Shown one piece after another: positions 15,680 to 23,660 of a DNA stretch of 64,000 nucleotides. The translations under genes and the position numbers were made by a program. The DNA comes from Streptomyces sp. NBC_00091 (GTDB lineage: Bacteria; Actinomycetota; Actinomycetes; Streptomycetales; Streptomycetaceae): contig NZ_JAPEMA010000001.1 of NCBI RefSeq assembly GCF_026343185.1, positions 1,612,001 to 1,676,000 of the forward strand. Direction: 5' to 3'. The notes beneath the pieces are model-generated. The model was not told where the DNA came from. It saw only the letters and a program-made list of their open reading frames with translations, and ran no database searches. Each line of letters opens with the position of its first letter. Position 1 is the stretch's first letter.

Positions 15680-16090
15680 ATGTACGAGCCGATCCGCCCC
15701 AAGTCGGTCGTCCACCGAGTGGACGGCAACCGGACCGCCCCCGCGTACCCGCAGAGCAGCCGGGGCGAAGCCCTCGACATCCAGCTCGCCGGACACCTCG
15801 CCGCGCTGCTCGCCGTCACCGACGAGCTCGGCCTCGACGACGACGGCGCCGTGCGCATCGCCGCCCAGGTGACCCGGCTGCGCGGATCCCAGCCGGTACG
15901 GGTCGCCTACCCCGCGCTCGCCGACGGCGCCGACACCCGCACCCTGCACCGCCGCGCCCACGACCTCGCCGCCCGCGCCCTGCTCGTCGCCGCCTCCCGC
16001 GCCGACACCGCCGCGGCGATACTCGCCGCCCAGCGCATGGACGCCCACACCGCCGCCCTCGACTCCGTCGACCTGGCCGGCGCCCACTGA
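15680..16090 (+). CDS. Conserved hypothetical protein of actinomycete type
   Basis: 136 residues, all-helical in appearance and rich in Ala, with no cysteine and no membrane segment. MYEPIRPKSVVHRVDG is followed by helices DIQLAGHLAALLAVTDELGL, AVRIAAQVTRLRG and HDLAARALLVAASRADTAAAILAAQRMDAHTAAL. I cannot name the family with certainty; similar short proteins are common in Streptomyces. The start is ATG 15680, whose ribosome site lies in the hairpin above, so translation may be controlled by RNA structure. Confidence 0.75.
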   Translation: MYEPIRPKSVVHRVDGNRTAPAYPQSSRGEALDIQLAGHLAALLAVTDELGLDDDGAVRIAAQVTRLRGSQPVRVAYPALADGADTRTLHRRAHDLAARALLVAASRADTAAAILAAQRMDAHTAALDSVDLAGAH

Positions 16091-16096
16091 CGGCCC

Positions 16097-16126
16097 CGGT
16101 CCGGGGCCGCGCAGGCTCCGGACCGG
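16097..16126 (+). terminator. Hairpin after the 136-aa gene
   Basis: GGTCCGG at 16099 region pairs with CCGGACC about 15 nt later, directly after the stop. The rest of the 16091-16384 gap shows no coding frame I trust. Confidence 0.4.
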
Positions 16127-16384
16127 GCGCCACTAACCCCTTCGGGGGTGCTCCACGCCCCCTCGAGCCGCTCGAGCCGCTGCTGTGCTCGCGGTGACGT
16201 CAGCTCGCGGCGCGGGCCCGCCATCTCCCCGTCTGCGGGTCCGGGGGCTGGGGGCGGGGTCTTGGCGGGGCGGGCATCCGGGCCCATGTGTCGGTGATTC
16301 CGGGCTGGGGGCAGCTTCGAGAACGGTCACCTCGCCAAACGCCCCGAACCCGCCGCAGCCTGAACGGGATGCCAGACTTCGCCA

Positions 16385-16813
16385 ATGAACAATGCCAAGG
16401 ACACCGTCCGCCAGTTCCTCCTGCAAGTGCGCTCGGGGCTGCACCCTGACCGAGCCACTCACTTCATGGCCGACCGGGTCCGGGCGCATCAGGTCGTCTC
16501 GGAGTCACCGGCGGTCGTGGAGCGAACGCCACAGCAGTACACCGAGCACGTCCAGGAGATGCTCGACGCATACGGCCCCTTCACGCTGACCGTGGACGAG
16601 CTCATCGCCGAAGGAGATCGGGTCTACGCCCGCTGGACCCAAAACGGACGACACGTCGGACCGGTGGACCGCCACCCGCCGACCGGTGCGCAGGTCACGG
16701 CGATGACCAGCGCGGTCTATCGAGTCGAGGACGGACTCATTGTCGAGTACTGGATCCAGATCGACCGGCAGGGAATTACCGCTCAGCTACAGCAAGCGGT
16801 AACCGAGCGCTGA
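16385..16813 (+). CDS. SnoaL-like ester cyclase / NTF2-fold protein
   Basis: 142 residues with the SnoaL-like pattern: KDTVRQFLLQVRSGLHPD (helix 1), HFMADRVRAHQ, QYTEHVQEMLDAYGPFTLTVDELIAEGDRVYARWTQNGRH, then VTAMTSAVYRVEDGLIVEYWIQID. Members include polyketide cyclases and many proteins without a known reaction. Codon use is visibly less GC-biased than the flanking genes, and the next gene shares this, suggesting acquired DNA. One of two near-identical 23-bp repeats follows 12 bp after the stop. Confidence 0.78.
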   Translation: MNNAKDTVRQFLLQVRSGLHPDRATHFMADRVRAHQVVSESPAVVERTPQQYTEHVQEMLDAYGPFTLTVDELIAEGDRVYARWTQNGRHVGPVDRHPPTGAQVTAMTSAVYRVEDGLIVEYWIQIDRQGITAQLQQAVTER

Positions 16814-16824
16814 TCCCGACTCGT

Positions 16825-16847
16825 TCCACAGGTATTGACAATTACTC
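16825..16847 (+). repeat. 23-bp repeat, copy 1
   Basis: The sequence TCCACAGG(T)ATTGACAATTACTC is identical at 22 of 23 positions to the copy at 17642-17664. It lies 12 bp after the SnoaL-like stop. It contains TTGACA, so it might act as a -35 element. Confidence 0.8.
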
Positions 16848-16961
16848 ACCCCACCTCGTGGTTCTCGTCCGGGCCGGAGCCCGCTTCGAAGGCGGACGGC
16901 TCGTCGAGCACCGTGGGGACGTCACGGCGGCATGATCGGGGCAAGCACCTATGCTGCCGGG

Positions 16962-17612
16962 ATGATCAAGCCGATTGAACTCGTCATATTCGACTGCGAC
17001 GGCGTGCTGGTCGACAGCGAACGCATCGCCGCCCGCGTCCAGGTCTCTCTCGGCGCGGAGCTGGGCTGGCCCCTCACCGAAGACGAGGTCGTCGACCGCT
17101 TCATCGGGCGCTCGCATGCCTCCATCCGCGAGCAGGTCGCTGCCCGGCTCGGCGAAGAGACTGCCGCAACCTGGTCGGAGCGGTTCGAACAGCTCCACCG
17201 CGAGGCCGTGGACACCGATCTCGCCCCCGTCGAGGGACTGCCCGACGCACTCGACGCGATCACTCTGCCGACCTGCGTGGCCTCCAGCGGCTCCCACGAC
17301 AAGATGCGCCACACCCTCGGTCGCACTGGACTCTACGAACGCTTCGCGGGCCGCATCTACAGCGCCACCGAAGTCGCCCGCGGCAAGCCCGCCCCGGACC
17401 TGTTCCTGCATGCCGCCCGGCAGATGGGGGTTGATCCCGCCGCCTGCGTGGTGGTTGAGGACAGCCAGCCCGGCGTCCGGGCCGCCCGCGCAGCCGGCAT
17501 GCACGCCTTCGGTTACGCAGGCGGGCTCACCCCGGCCGAACGGCTCGAAGGCCCCGGTACCACCGTCTTCCACGACATGCGCAAACTGCCCACACTCATC
17601 ACCGAGCAGTAA
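16962..17612 (+). CDS. HAD superfamily phosphatase / beta-phosphoglucomutase-like
   Basis: 216 residues from ATG 16962 (an in-frame ATG lies at 16932). HAD motif I is VIFDCDGVLVDSE with nucleophile Asp11 and acid Asp13, motif II is CVASSGS, the Lys of motif III is in GKPAPDLFL, and motif IV is VVVEDSQPGVRAA. The helical C1 cap between I and II is of the phosphoglucomutase/YcjU-GS1 type. Substrates would be a sugar phosphate or similar. It is flanked by two copies of a 23-bp sequence and resembles the preceding gene in lower GC bias. It may belong to a small acquired segment. Confidence 0.88.
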   Translation: MIKPIELVIFDCDGVLVDSERIAARVQVSLGAELGWPLTEDEVVDRFIGRSHASIREQVAARLGEETAATWSERFEQLHREAVDTDLAPVEGLPDALDAITLPTCVASSGSHDKMRHTLGRTGLYERFAGRIYSATEVARGKPAPDLFLHAARQMGVDPAACVVVEDSQPGVRAARAAGMHAFGYAGGLTPAERLEGPGTTVFHDMRKLPTLITEQ

Positions 17613-17641
17613 CCCATCCTCCTGACCCTTGCGCCGGACCA

Positions 17642-17664
17642 TCCACAGGAATTGACAATTACTC
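17642..17664 (+). repeat. 23-bp repeat, copy 2
   Basis: This is the second copy of the 23-bp sequence at 16825-16847, with one mismatch. It lies 30 bp after the HAD stop, 817 bp from the first copy. The two repeats bracket the HAD gene. Confidence 0.8.
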
Positions 17665-17740
17665 TGCTCTGGTCAAGGATAGAGGGTCATGGCCCATGTC
17701 CCGTAGAGACGTCCAGTCGGCGGTGCTGGTGCCCGTTCCG

Positions 17741-18313
17741 CTATGGGCAGGTGGATGCGGGGCGGAGAGTTGTGATCTGGCTGAGCGGGATGTCAATGGC
17801 CTGGCCCTGAGTCTGTACGCGAACACTTCCCTCGTTGGACGAGCCCAGAGTCCCGCAGAGCGTGCCCTGTGACGTGGACACTTGCACGGACTGTCCCTGG
17901 GACGTCGGCCGGGTGGGCCACCACGAGGAGGCAGCAGCCGTGGCAACGAGCACGACGGCGAGAAACGTCAAGGCGAGCCCGCTTCGCAGTCGTCGGGCGG
18001 CGCGGTCCACCCCGGTCTTCCCCTCCGGCCGTGCGTCGGCGCCGGACACGGACATCGGCAGCGGCCAGGCGACCCGAGCGACCAGATACGTTGCCCAGCA
18101 CTCCACGGCCAGCGCCACCAGGACCAGAAGCCCCGCCACTTCCTCGATCCACCGGGGCGCCGCCGAACTGCTGCCGCTCTTGAGGACACCGCAGATTCCG
18201 ATGAATCCGAAGACGGCCAGCTGGACGGTGTGCCAGCCGCGGGCAGAAGCCTGGACCTGCGCGCCTACGCTCTCCGAGTGCGGAACTGGGATTGGCCGGT
18301 CGCCCTCGCTCAT
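17741..18313 (-). CDS. Three-helix membrane protein of unknown function
   Basis: 190 residues from ATG 18313 with GGAGAAGGA upstream. Hydrophobic segments occur at about residues 30-46 (VQLAVFGFIGICGVL), 60-85 (VAGLLVLVALAVECWATYLVARVAW) and 112-132 (LALTFLAVVLVATAAASS). A ~55-residue C-terminal tail with one Cys near SQGTLCG and a terminal RPASTCP follows; it is probably outside the cell and looks like a small beta domain that ends in PLSQITTLRP. I recognise no family. It converges with the HAD gene. Confidence 0.7.
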   Translation of the reverse strand: MSEGDRPIPVPHSESVGAQVQASARGWHTVQLAVFGFIGICGVLKSGSSSAAPRWIEEVAGLLVLVALAVECWATYLVARVAWPLPMSVSGADARPEGKTGVDRAARRLRSGLALTFLAVVLVATAAASSWWPTRPTSQGQSVQVSTSQGTLCGTLGSSNEGSVRVQTQGQAIDIPLSQITTLRPASTCP

Positions 18314-18525
18314 GCGTCCTTCTCCCCGGATCTCTCCTGCGCACCGGCCGGTCGGCCCGACGCTTACGAGCAGGCGAGCAGCTTGCGCCCACAACGGTCA
18401 ACAGGACACTCCGCGCACTGCCGGCAGTCACCGGTATGCCCTTGAAGTCTTGTGCACTTCCACCCCGCTGGCCGAACGGCAGCGTCTCCTTCACCTCTTC
18501 CGGGCCGCAGCTGTTGGGTGAAGGC

Positions 18526-19299
18526 TCACAGGCCGGAGCCGCCGGTCGCGTCGATCACCTTGCCGGTGACCCAGCGGGCGTCGTCGGAGGCGAGGAAGGC
18601 CACGATGTCGGCGACGTCCTGCGGCTGCCCGACCCGGCCCAGCGCGGCCAGGGAGGCCGCGTGGGCTTCGGCCTGCGGGTTGCCGCGCAGCCAGCCGGCG
18701 TTGACGTCGGTGTCGATGATCCCGGGGGCGACCGAGTTCGCCGTGATGCCCCGGGCGCCCAGGTCCTTGGCGAGGTTGAGGGTGAAGTTGTCCAGGGCGC
18801 TCTTGGTGGCTCCGTAGGCGATGGCCTCCGGCATGGCCAGGTGGGCCGCGCCGCTGGAGATGTTGATGATCCGGCCGGCGTCGCGCAGCCGCTTCAGCCC
18901 TTCCCGCACGATGAAGAACGGCGCTCGTACGTTCACGGCGAAGACCTCGTCGAAGCCGTCCTCGGTGAGCGACGCCAGGTCCGCGCTGCGTCCTATGCCG
19001 GCGTTGTTGACGATGATGTCCACGGCCGGCTCGGGCGCGTGGTCGGCGATCCCGGCGTCGAAGGCCGACCACAGGGCGGTGGCGTCGCCGCGACGGCCCA
19101 GCGGCGCATGGACGGCGAAGGCCCGGCCGCCGCCCTTCCGGATGCCCGCCACCACCTCGTGCGCCGCGCTCTCGTCGCGGGCGTAGGTGAGCGCGACAAC
19201 GGCGCCGTCCCCGGCCAGCCGCTCCGCGACGGCCCGCCCGATGCCCCTGCTGCCGCCGGTGACCAGCGCGATCTTTCCCTCAAGTCGCCGCATGTCCAT
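18526..19299 (-). CDS. Short-chain dehydrogenase/reductase
   Basis: 257 residues of classical SDR. NAD(P) motif TGGSRGIGR (about residues 14-22), NNAGIG, active-site Ser in INISSG, and YGATK with the catalytic Tyr/Lys. PGIIDTDVNAGWL and the C-terminal KVIDATGGSGL are usual. It probably reduces a ketone or oxidises an alcohol of unknown identity. The start is ATG 19299; ATG 19293 also lies in frame. It is divergent from the TetR gene at 19386, and a long inverted repeat sits in the shared promoter, indicating control by that regulator. Confidence 0.9.
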   Translation of the reverse strand: MDMRRLEGKIALVTGGSRGIGRAVAERLAGDGAVVALTYARDESAAHEVVAGIRKGGGRAFAVHAPLGRRGDATALWSAFDAGIADHAPEPAVDIIVNNAGIGRSADLASLTEDGFDEVFAVNVRAPFFIVREGLKRLRDAGRIINISSGAAHLAMPEAIAYGATKSALDNFTLNLAKDLGARGITANSVAPGIIDTDVNAGWLRGNPQAEAHAASLAALGRVGQPQDVADIVAFLASDDARWVTGKVIDATGGSGL

Positions 19300-19330
19300 G
19301 GTGGTTGGCCGCCTTTCATTTGTTGAGTGA

Positions 19331-19367
19331 TCGACCAAGAAAGAAGCTAGCACGATTTCTTGGTCGA
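19331..19367. promoter_or_regulatory. Inverted-repeat operator between SDR and tetR
   Basis: TCGACCAAGAAA (19331-19342) and its exact reverse complement TTTCTTGGTCGA (19356-19367) are separated by 13 bp, midway between the divergent SDR and TetR genes. It is a likely TetR dimer or double-dimer site. Confidence 0.8.
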
Positions 19368-19385
19368 GCACTCTAAAATGTGGGC

Positions 19386-20000
19386 ATGACCGAGACGCCC
19401 AAGCGCGGCCGCCCCCGCACCTTCGACCGCGCGGCGGCGCTGACCGCCGCCACACGCCTGTTCTGGGAGCGGGGCTACGAAGGCGTTTCCATCGGGGAGC
19501 TGACCGAGGCGATGGGGATCCGCTCAGGGAGCCTGTACGCGGCCTTCGGCGACAAGAGGTCCCTCTTCGAGGAAGTGGTCGACGCCTACGGCCGGTCGCC
19601 GGTCGGAGCCTTCGCGGCGGTGGCGCTCCGCGAGGAGCCGACCGCGTACGGGGCGTTCGCGCGCATCCTCCGGGAGGCCGCGGCCATCTACCCGGACCCC
19701 GCGCACCCGGCGGGCTGCCTGGCCATCAGCGCCGCCACCAACGTCACCCCGCAGGACGCGGGCGTACGACTGTTCCTCCGCGACCTGCGCAACAGCAACG
19801 TGGACGCCTTCGAGGCCCGGCTACGGCAGGCGCAACAGGCGGGCGAGCTGCCCCCCGAGGCCGACCCCCGAGCCCTCGCCGACCACTTCGCCATCACCCT
19901 CCAGGGCTTCTCCCAGCGGGCCCAGGACGGCGCCACGGCCCCCCAACTGGCCGCGGCAGCCGAACTGGCCCTCACCGCCTGGCCGGCGGCGCGACCCTGA
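19386..20000 (+). CDS. TetR family transcriptional regulator
   Basis: 204 residues. The N-terminal helix-turn-helix is KRGRPRTFDRAAALTAATRLFWERGYEGVSIGELTEAMGIRSGSLYAAFGDKRSLFEEVV. The C-terminal ligand region contains PAGCLAISAATNVTPQDAGV and AFEARLRQAQQAGELPPEADPRALADHFAITLQGFSQRAQDG, typical of the group that controls adjacent oxidoreductases. ATG 19386 is preferred over GTG 19380. It probably represses itself and the divergent SDR gene through the 19331-19367 operator. Confidence 0.93.
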   Translation: MTETPKRGRPRTFDRAAALTAATRLFWERGYEGVSIGELTEAMGIRSGSLYAAFGDKRSLFEEVVDAYGRSPVGAFAAVALREEPTAYGAFARILREAAAIYPDPAHPAGCLAISAATNVTPQDAGVRLFLRDLRNSNVDAFEARLRQAQQAGELPPEADPRALADHFAITLQGFSQRAQDGATAPQLAAAAELALTAWPAARP

Positions 20001-20012
20001 TCAACGGAGGAC

Positions 20013-20576
20013 CTACCACCAGGGGGAGTTGTTCGGGCCGAGCTGCCACAGCCTGTCGCTGGAGGGGTAGGAGTAGTCGAGGCGCAGGAGGTCGTAGTCG
20101 GATTCGATGTTGGTGGCGGACATGGCCACGTCGAGGTTCGTTTCCGGGCGCCAGACCCACCACCGGTTCTTGTCGTCCCCCTTGGTCTCCTCGCGCACGC
20201 TCCACCGCTGCAAGGCGGAGTCGTCGCAGGCGCGGATGACGAGGGCTTCGCCGCGCGCCGGCGTGTTGTCGATGGGCTGCAGACACTTGCCGCCGGACGT
20301 GGTCCTCAGCGTGGCGGTCCACAGCCGGGCGACCGGGTCCCAGGTGCCGTTGAAGTCCCACGCCTCACCCACGTTGGCGTCCCGCGCGGTACCGCGGGCC
20401 GTGTAGACCTGAGTGCCGTCGGCGGTGCTGCTGGTGGTGAGCCGGCTTCCGTCCATTCTGTTGACGAGGTCCTGGTTGCGGAGTTCGTCCGCCGCGGCCG
20501 GCGAGGCGCCGGTGAGCACGGCAGGAAGGGCAACCGCCACGGCGGCGGCAAGGAGGGCAAGACGATGCCTGGTCAT
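20013..20576 (-). CDS. Secreted ricin-B-lectin-like (RICIN) protein
   Basis: 187 residues with a clear Sec signal (MTRHRLALLAAAVAVALPAVLTGASPAAA, cleavage after about residue 29). The mature part shows ricin-type carbohydrate-binding repeat features: GKCLQPIDNTPARGEALVIRACDDSALQRWSV with the QxW-like QRW, NRWWVWRPETNLDVAMSATN and RLWQLGPNN. A single beta-trefoil seems to make up the whole mature protein, with no catalytic domain. It probably binds a glycan outside the cell. A GGGAT purine run lies before ATG 20576. Confidence 0.75.
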   Translation of the reverse strand: MTRHRLALLAAAVAVALPAVLTGASPAAADELRNQDLVNRMDGSRLTTSSTADGTQVYTARGTARDANVGEAWDFNGTWDPVARLWTATLRTTSGGKCLQPIDNTPARGEALVIRACDDSALQRWSVREETKGDDKNRWWVWRPETNLDVAMSATNIESDYDLLRLDYSYPSSDRLWQLGPNNSPWW

Positions 20577-20684
20577 GACATCCCTTTTCGATAGCAGGAG
20601 CGACGAAAGGACCATGACACAGCGTAGCCGTCCAGGGGGATGTGACACACGGAGAGTAATCAATTGCCGGCCCCGGCCGGGGGA

Positions 20685-21242
20685 TCAGCTGGCGGCGGAC
20701 CGGTAGAGCTGTTTGGCCCGGGCAGAGTCGACGGGCCCGTCCGCATACAGGTGCAGGAAGTAGTCCAGCTGCCACGCCTGCGCCTTGTCGGCCTGACGGT
20801 TGGACGTGGCCACCCAGGGCGGGTAGACACGGAAGGCCCGCTTCCCGCCTGCACCGGCTGCCGATACGACCCCGTGCCGGCGGAGCGCGCGCAAGGGAAA
20901 CACGAACTGGCCGAAGTGGTGATCCTCGCGGCTGCTGATGACGAAGAGGTCGACAGGATCCGTCGCGTCGAAGGGCTGGATGGGCCCGCCCGGGGACCTC
21001 TTCCATACGGTGACGAACTGGCCGACCTTGGTGGGCGTCGTCTTGGCCGCGCGGAACCGGACGGCAAGGCCGTCCAGGGTGAACTCGTGGGCGGCGTAGT
21101 CGGCGCTCTCGGCCTCGGGAACCGGCTGCGAACAGGCGAATCCGCAGGGGTCGTAGACCAGCGCTTTCGCCGCGAGGAGATCACGGTGCACTTCGGTCGT
21201 GTCCGACCACCCTATGGATGAGCGCCTGCGGTTCACCGTCAT
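20685..21242 (-). CDS. MepB family protein
   Basis: 185 residues matching the MepB group named from the Staphylococcus mepRAB multidrug operon: LVYDPCGFACSQPVPEAES...YAAHEFTLDGLAVRFRAAKTTPTKVGQFVTVWKR, DPVDLFVISSREDHHFGQFVFPLRALRRHGVVS and FRVYPPWV...QAWQLDYF. The role of MepB itself is unknown. No efflux pump or MarR gene is next to it here, so the staphylococcal context gives no help. The start ATG 21242 is the only good one. Confidence 0.8.
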   Translation of the reverse strand: MTVNRRRSSIGWSDTTEVHRDLLAAKALVYDPCGFACSQPVPEAESADYAAHEFTLDGLAVRFRAAKTTPTKVGQFVTVWKRSPGGPIQPFDATDPVDLFVISSREDHHFGQFVFPLRALRRHGVVSAAGAGGKRAFRVYPPWVATSNRQADKAQAWQLDYFLHLYADGPVDSARAKQLYRSAAS

Positions 21243-21299
21243 CCCTTCACCCTGCCACGAGCGCCTCCGCCCACGAGTGCGGTCCGACTGGTTCGCGGC

Positions 21300-21785
21300 T
21301 TAGAAGCGGATCTTCCCCTTCATCGTGCAGTCGTGTTCGATGACGAGCACCGGTCCCTCTTGGCTCGGAGGTCCGGAGGAGACGCAGTCCACGGTCAGGG
21401 TCCCGCTGGCGTGCTCGAACCGTCCGGTACCCCCGGTGATCGTCACGGTGACCGTCAGTGTTGGCTCGCGGCCGGTCGTAGTGAAGGTTCCCGTCAACTG
21501 GTCACCGTTGGCAGCGACGATTTTCGCGGTGCCGCTGGCCTCGACCGTTCCGTCCTGAGAGATGGTGCTGTCGCCCTGGAAGTCGACTGCGTACTTCCCG
21601 AGCAGGTTGGCGACGCCCGACTCTTCGCCGGTGAAGGCGCCGGTCTCCGTATTGATGCGGATCGTTCCTGTGCCGCTGCCTTCGATGTACACGGTTTTGG
21701 GACCGGCGCTCGCGGGCGCCGAGGCCAGGAAGAGGGTGGCGAGCGCGAGCCCGAGGGCGAGCACGATCGCCTTGATCTTCGACAT
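21300..21785 (-). CDS. Small secreted beta-barrel-like protein
   Basis: 161 residues with a Sec signal (MSKIKAIVLALGLALATLFLASAPASA). The mature part is Thr/Gly-rich beta sequence with GGTGRFEHASGTLTVDC, a motif common in dirigent/allene-oxide-cyclase-type barrels, and two cysteines (VDC and HDC) that may pair. It is probably exported and free. No enzyme motif is visible. GAGGCTCC lies before the ATG. Confidence 0.75.
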   Translation of the reverse strand: MSKIKAIVLALGLALATLFLASAPASAGPKTVYIEGSGTGTIRINTETGAFTGEESGVANLLGKYAVDFQGDSTISQDGTVEASGTAKIVAANGDQLTGTFTTTGREPTLTVTVTITGGTGRFEHASGTLTVDCVSSGPPSQEGPVLVIEHDCTMKGKIRF

Positions 21786-22020
21786 GAGAGGCTCCTTCGT
21801 TCACTTACCCCACGGACCACTACGATCCGTGAGCGTTCAGCCACGATCGATCGTCAAGGCGTGCATCGCACCGCGCCAGCGGGATTGCCCCAGACGGCCG
21901 TCGGGCGCCGGGAAAAGAGGAGCGCGTAGCGATCTGATGCGTCTGGGTGGTCCGGACAGCGCTCTGGTCACCATTTCGTGCAGGTAACGGCCGAGCCCCC
22001 GCCCCCGGCAGGCCCCCCCC

Positions 22021-22422
22021 TCACCCCTCCCCCGCCACCCCCGCCACCCCGCACCACGGGACCGTCGCCGGGGGCCAGACCGGGCCGATGGCTTCGGTGC
22101 GGGCGGGGGTGTCGGGGGTGAGGCCCGGGATGCGGACCAGGGACTGGGAGGTGCGGGCGTCGGGGGACGGGGGGCGGCGGTCGCGGAACTCGACCGTGAC
22201 CACGTACGAGCCCTCGCCCCGGGCCTCCAGCGCCGCCACCACCCGCCGGCTCGGCGGGTCGACGCGGCACCCGGTGATCCGTACGTCCGGCGGCGGCGCG
22301 GCGGGGGCGGGGCCGCCGCCGCTGGCCCACACGTACAGCCCCAGCGGGGCGAACACCAACAGCCCGGCCAGGCCCATCAGGCCGACCAGCCAGCCCTGCC
22401 ACTTCAACGTGCTCACGGCCAT
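22021..22422 (-). CDS. Single-pass membrane protein, unknown
   Basis: 133 residues from ATG 22422 (GTG 22416 is alternative). One membrane helix at about residues 10-32 (GWLVGLMGLAGLLVFAPLGLYVW), then a Pro-rich spacer and a ~90-residue extracytoplasmic domain with two cysteines (ITGCRVDPP and VPWCGVAG). The arrangement resembles small single-pass proteins of actinomycetes; no named family is recognised. It is divergent from the TelA operon at 22560. The stretch beyond its stop (21786-22020) shows nothing coding. Confidence 0.7.
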   Translation of the reverse strand: MAVSTLKWQGWLVGLMGLAGLLVFAPLGLYVWASGGGPAPAAPPPDVRITGCRVDPPSRRVVAALEARGEGSYVVTVEFRDRRPPSPDARTSQSLVRIPGLTPDTPARTEAIGPVWPPATVPWCGVAGVAGEG

Positions 22423-22559
22423 GGCACGATCCTCCCGCCGGCCCGCCCGCCCCACCAGCACCCACAAGCCCACACACCATTTCGAAGTGGGACCGCCTGG
22501 TCACCCGGCGTTCACCCAACACCGCGCGGAATGTGGGTTTCCGCGAGCACGCTGCACCC

Positions 22560-23660
22560 GTGAGACGCATCCTGGGAATCGCTCTGGCGATCCTCCTGAT
22601 CGGCGGCGTGATCGCCGTCATCGTCATCGGGGGGAACGGCTCGGAGGGCACGGCAACGAAGACCGTGCGTGGCGTCATCGGATCGGAGAAGTCCGAGTTC
22701 TTCCGTGATCCTGACGTCGTCAAGGCCCTTGCCACCAAGGGCTACACCGTGAAGACGGAGACCTCGGGCTCCTGGGCCATGGACCAACTGGCCCTCAAGG
22801 AGTACGACTTCGCCTTCCCCAGCAGCAGTGAGCCCGCCGACGAGATCGCGGCCAAGGCCGGGGTGCAGGGCGCGCAGAGCGCGAAGCCCTTCTTCTCCCC
22901 GCTCGTGGTCATCGCCCGCGCCAACGCGGCGAAGGTCCTCGCCGACAACGGGCTCGTGAAGATGAACGGCAAGAACACCGGCACCCTCCTGATGGACCCC
23001 TTCCTCAAGGCGGCCGGCGAGGACCGGACCTGGCAGCAGCTGCCCGGCTCCGCCTCGTACGCCGAGCTGACGGGCACGGTGTTCATCAAGACCGCCGACC
23101 CCGCCACCTCCAACTCCGGCGCGCTGTTCATCGGCGCGACCTCCAACGTGGCCAACAACAAGACGGTGGTCTCCGACGACGCCGGCATCAACCGCACCGC
23201 CCCCCTCCTGCGCAAGCTGATCTCCGTGCAGGGTTCCCTGGAGCCGAGCACCGACGGCCCCTTCCGCTCCTTCATCAGCGGCAGCGGCGAGCCGCTGGTC
23301 CTGGCCTACGAGGCACAGGTGGCCTCGCTGCTGCTGCAGAAGCAGGCCACCGGCGAGGCCGCGAGCATGGTCGTGCTGTACCCGGACACCACCGTGAACT
23401 CCCCGCACACCCTCGTGCCGCTCGGCGAGAAGGCGAAGGACCTCGGCACCCTCCTCGCCACCGACAAGAAGCTGCGCGAGCTGGCCCTGCGGCACGGGTT
23501 CCGGCCCCAGGAGGGCACGGCCGAGTTCAGCGCCGCCACCGCCGGCTACGCCGGGTACCTCAACCCGGAGCTGACCGGGATCCGCCAGGTCGGCGCACCG
23601 ACCGTGAAGGTCCTGACCGCGCTGGCAGGCCGCGCCAAGGGACAGGGGGGCACGCCGTGA
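22560..23660 (+). CDS. Membrane-anchored solute-binding-protein-like protein (operon gene 1)
   Basis: 366 residues from GTG 22560 (GTG 22533 is in frame and possible). One N-terminal membrane helix (RILGIALAILLIGGVIAVIVIGG), then a type-II periplasmic-binding-protein-like domain: VRGVIGSEKSEFFRDPDVVKALATKGYTVKTET, DFAFPSSSEPADEI, FSPLVVIARAN, MNGKNTGTLLMDPF and SNSGALFI. It has the layout of extracellular binding proteins but no ABC permease is nearby. The stop overlaps the telA GTG (GTGA). With the third gene it puts two binding-like domains outside the membrane. Substrate unknown. Confidence 0.75.
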   Translation: MRRILGIALAILLIGGVIAVIVIGGNGSEGTATKTVRGVIGSEKSEFFRDPDVVKALATKGYTVKTETSGSWAMDQLALKEYDFAFPSSSEPADEIAAKAGVQGAQSAKPFFSPLVVIARANAAKVLADNGLVKMNGKNTGTLLMDPFLKAAGEDRTWQQLPGSASYAELTGTVFIKTADPATSNSGALFIGATSNVANNKTVVSDDAGINRTAPLLRKLISVQGSLEPSTDGPFRSFISGSGEPLVLAYEAQVASLLLQKQATGEAASMVVLYPDTTVNSPHTLVPLGEKAKDLGTLLATDKKLRELALRHGFRPQEGTAEFSAATAGYAGYLNPELTGIRQVGAPTVKVLTALAGRAKGQGGTP

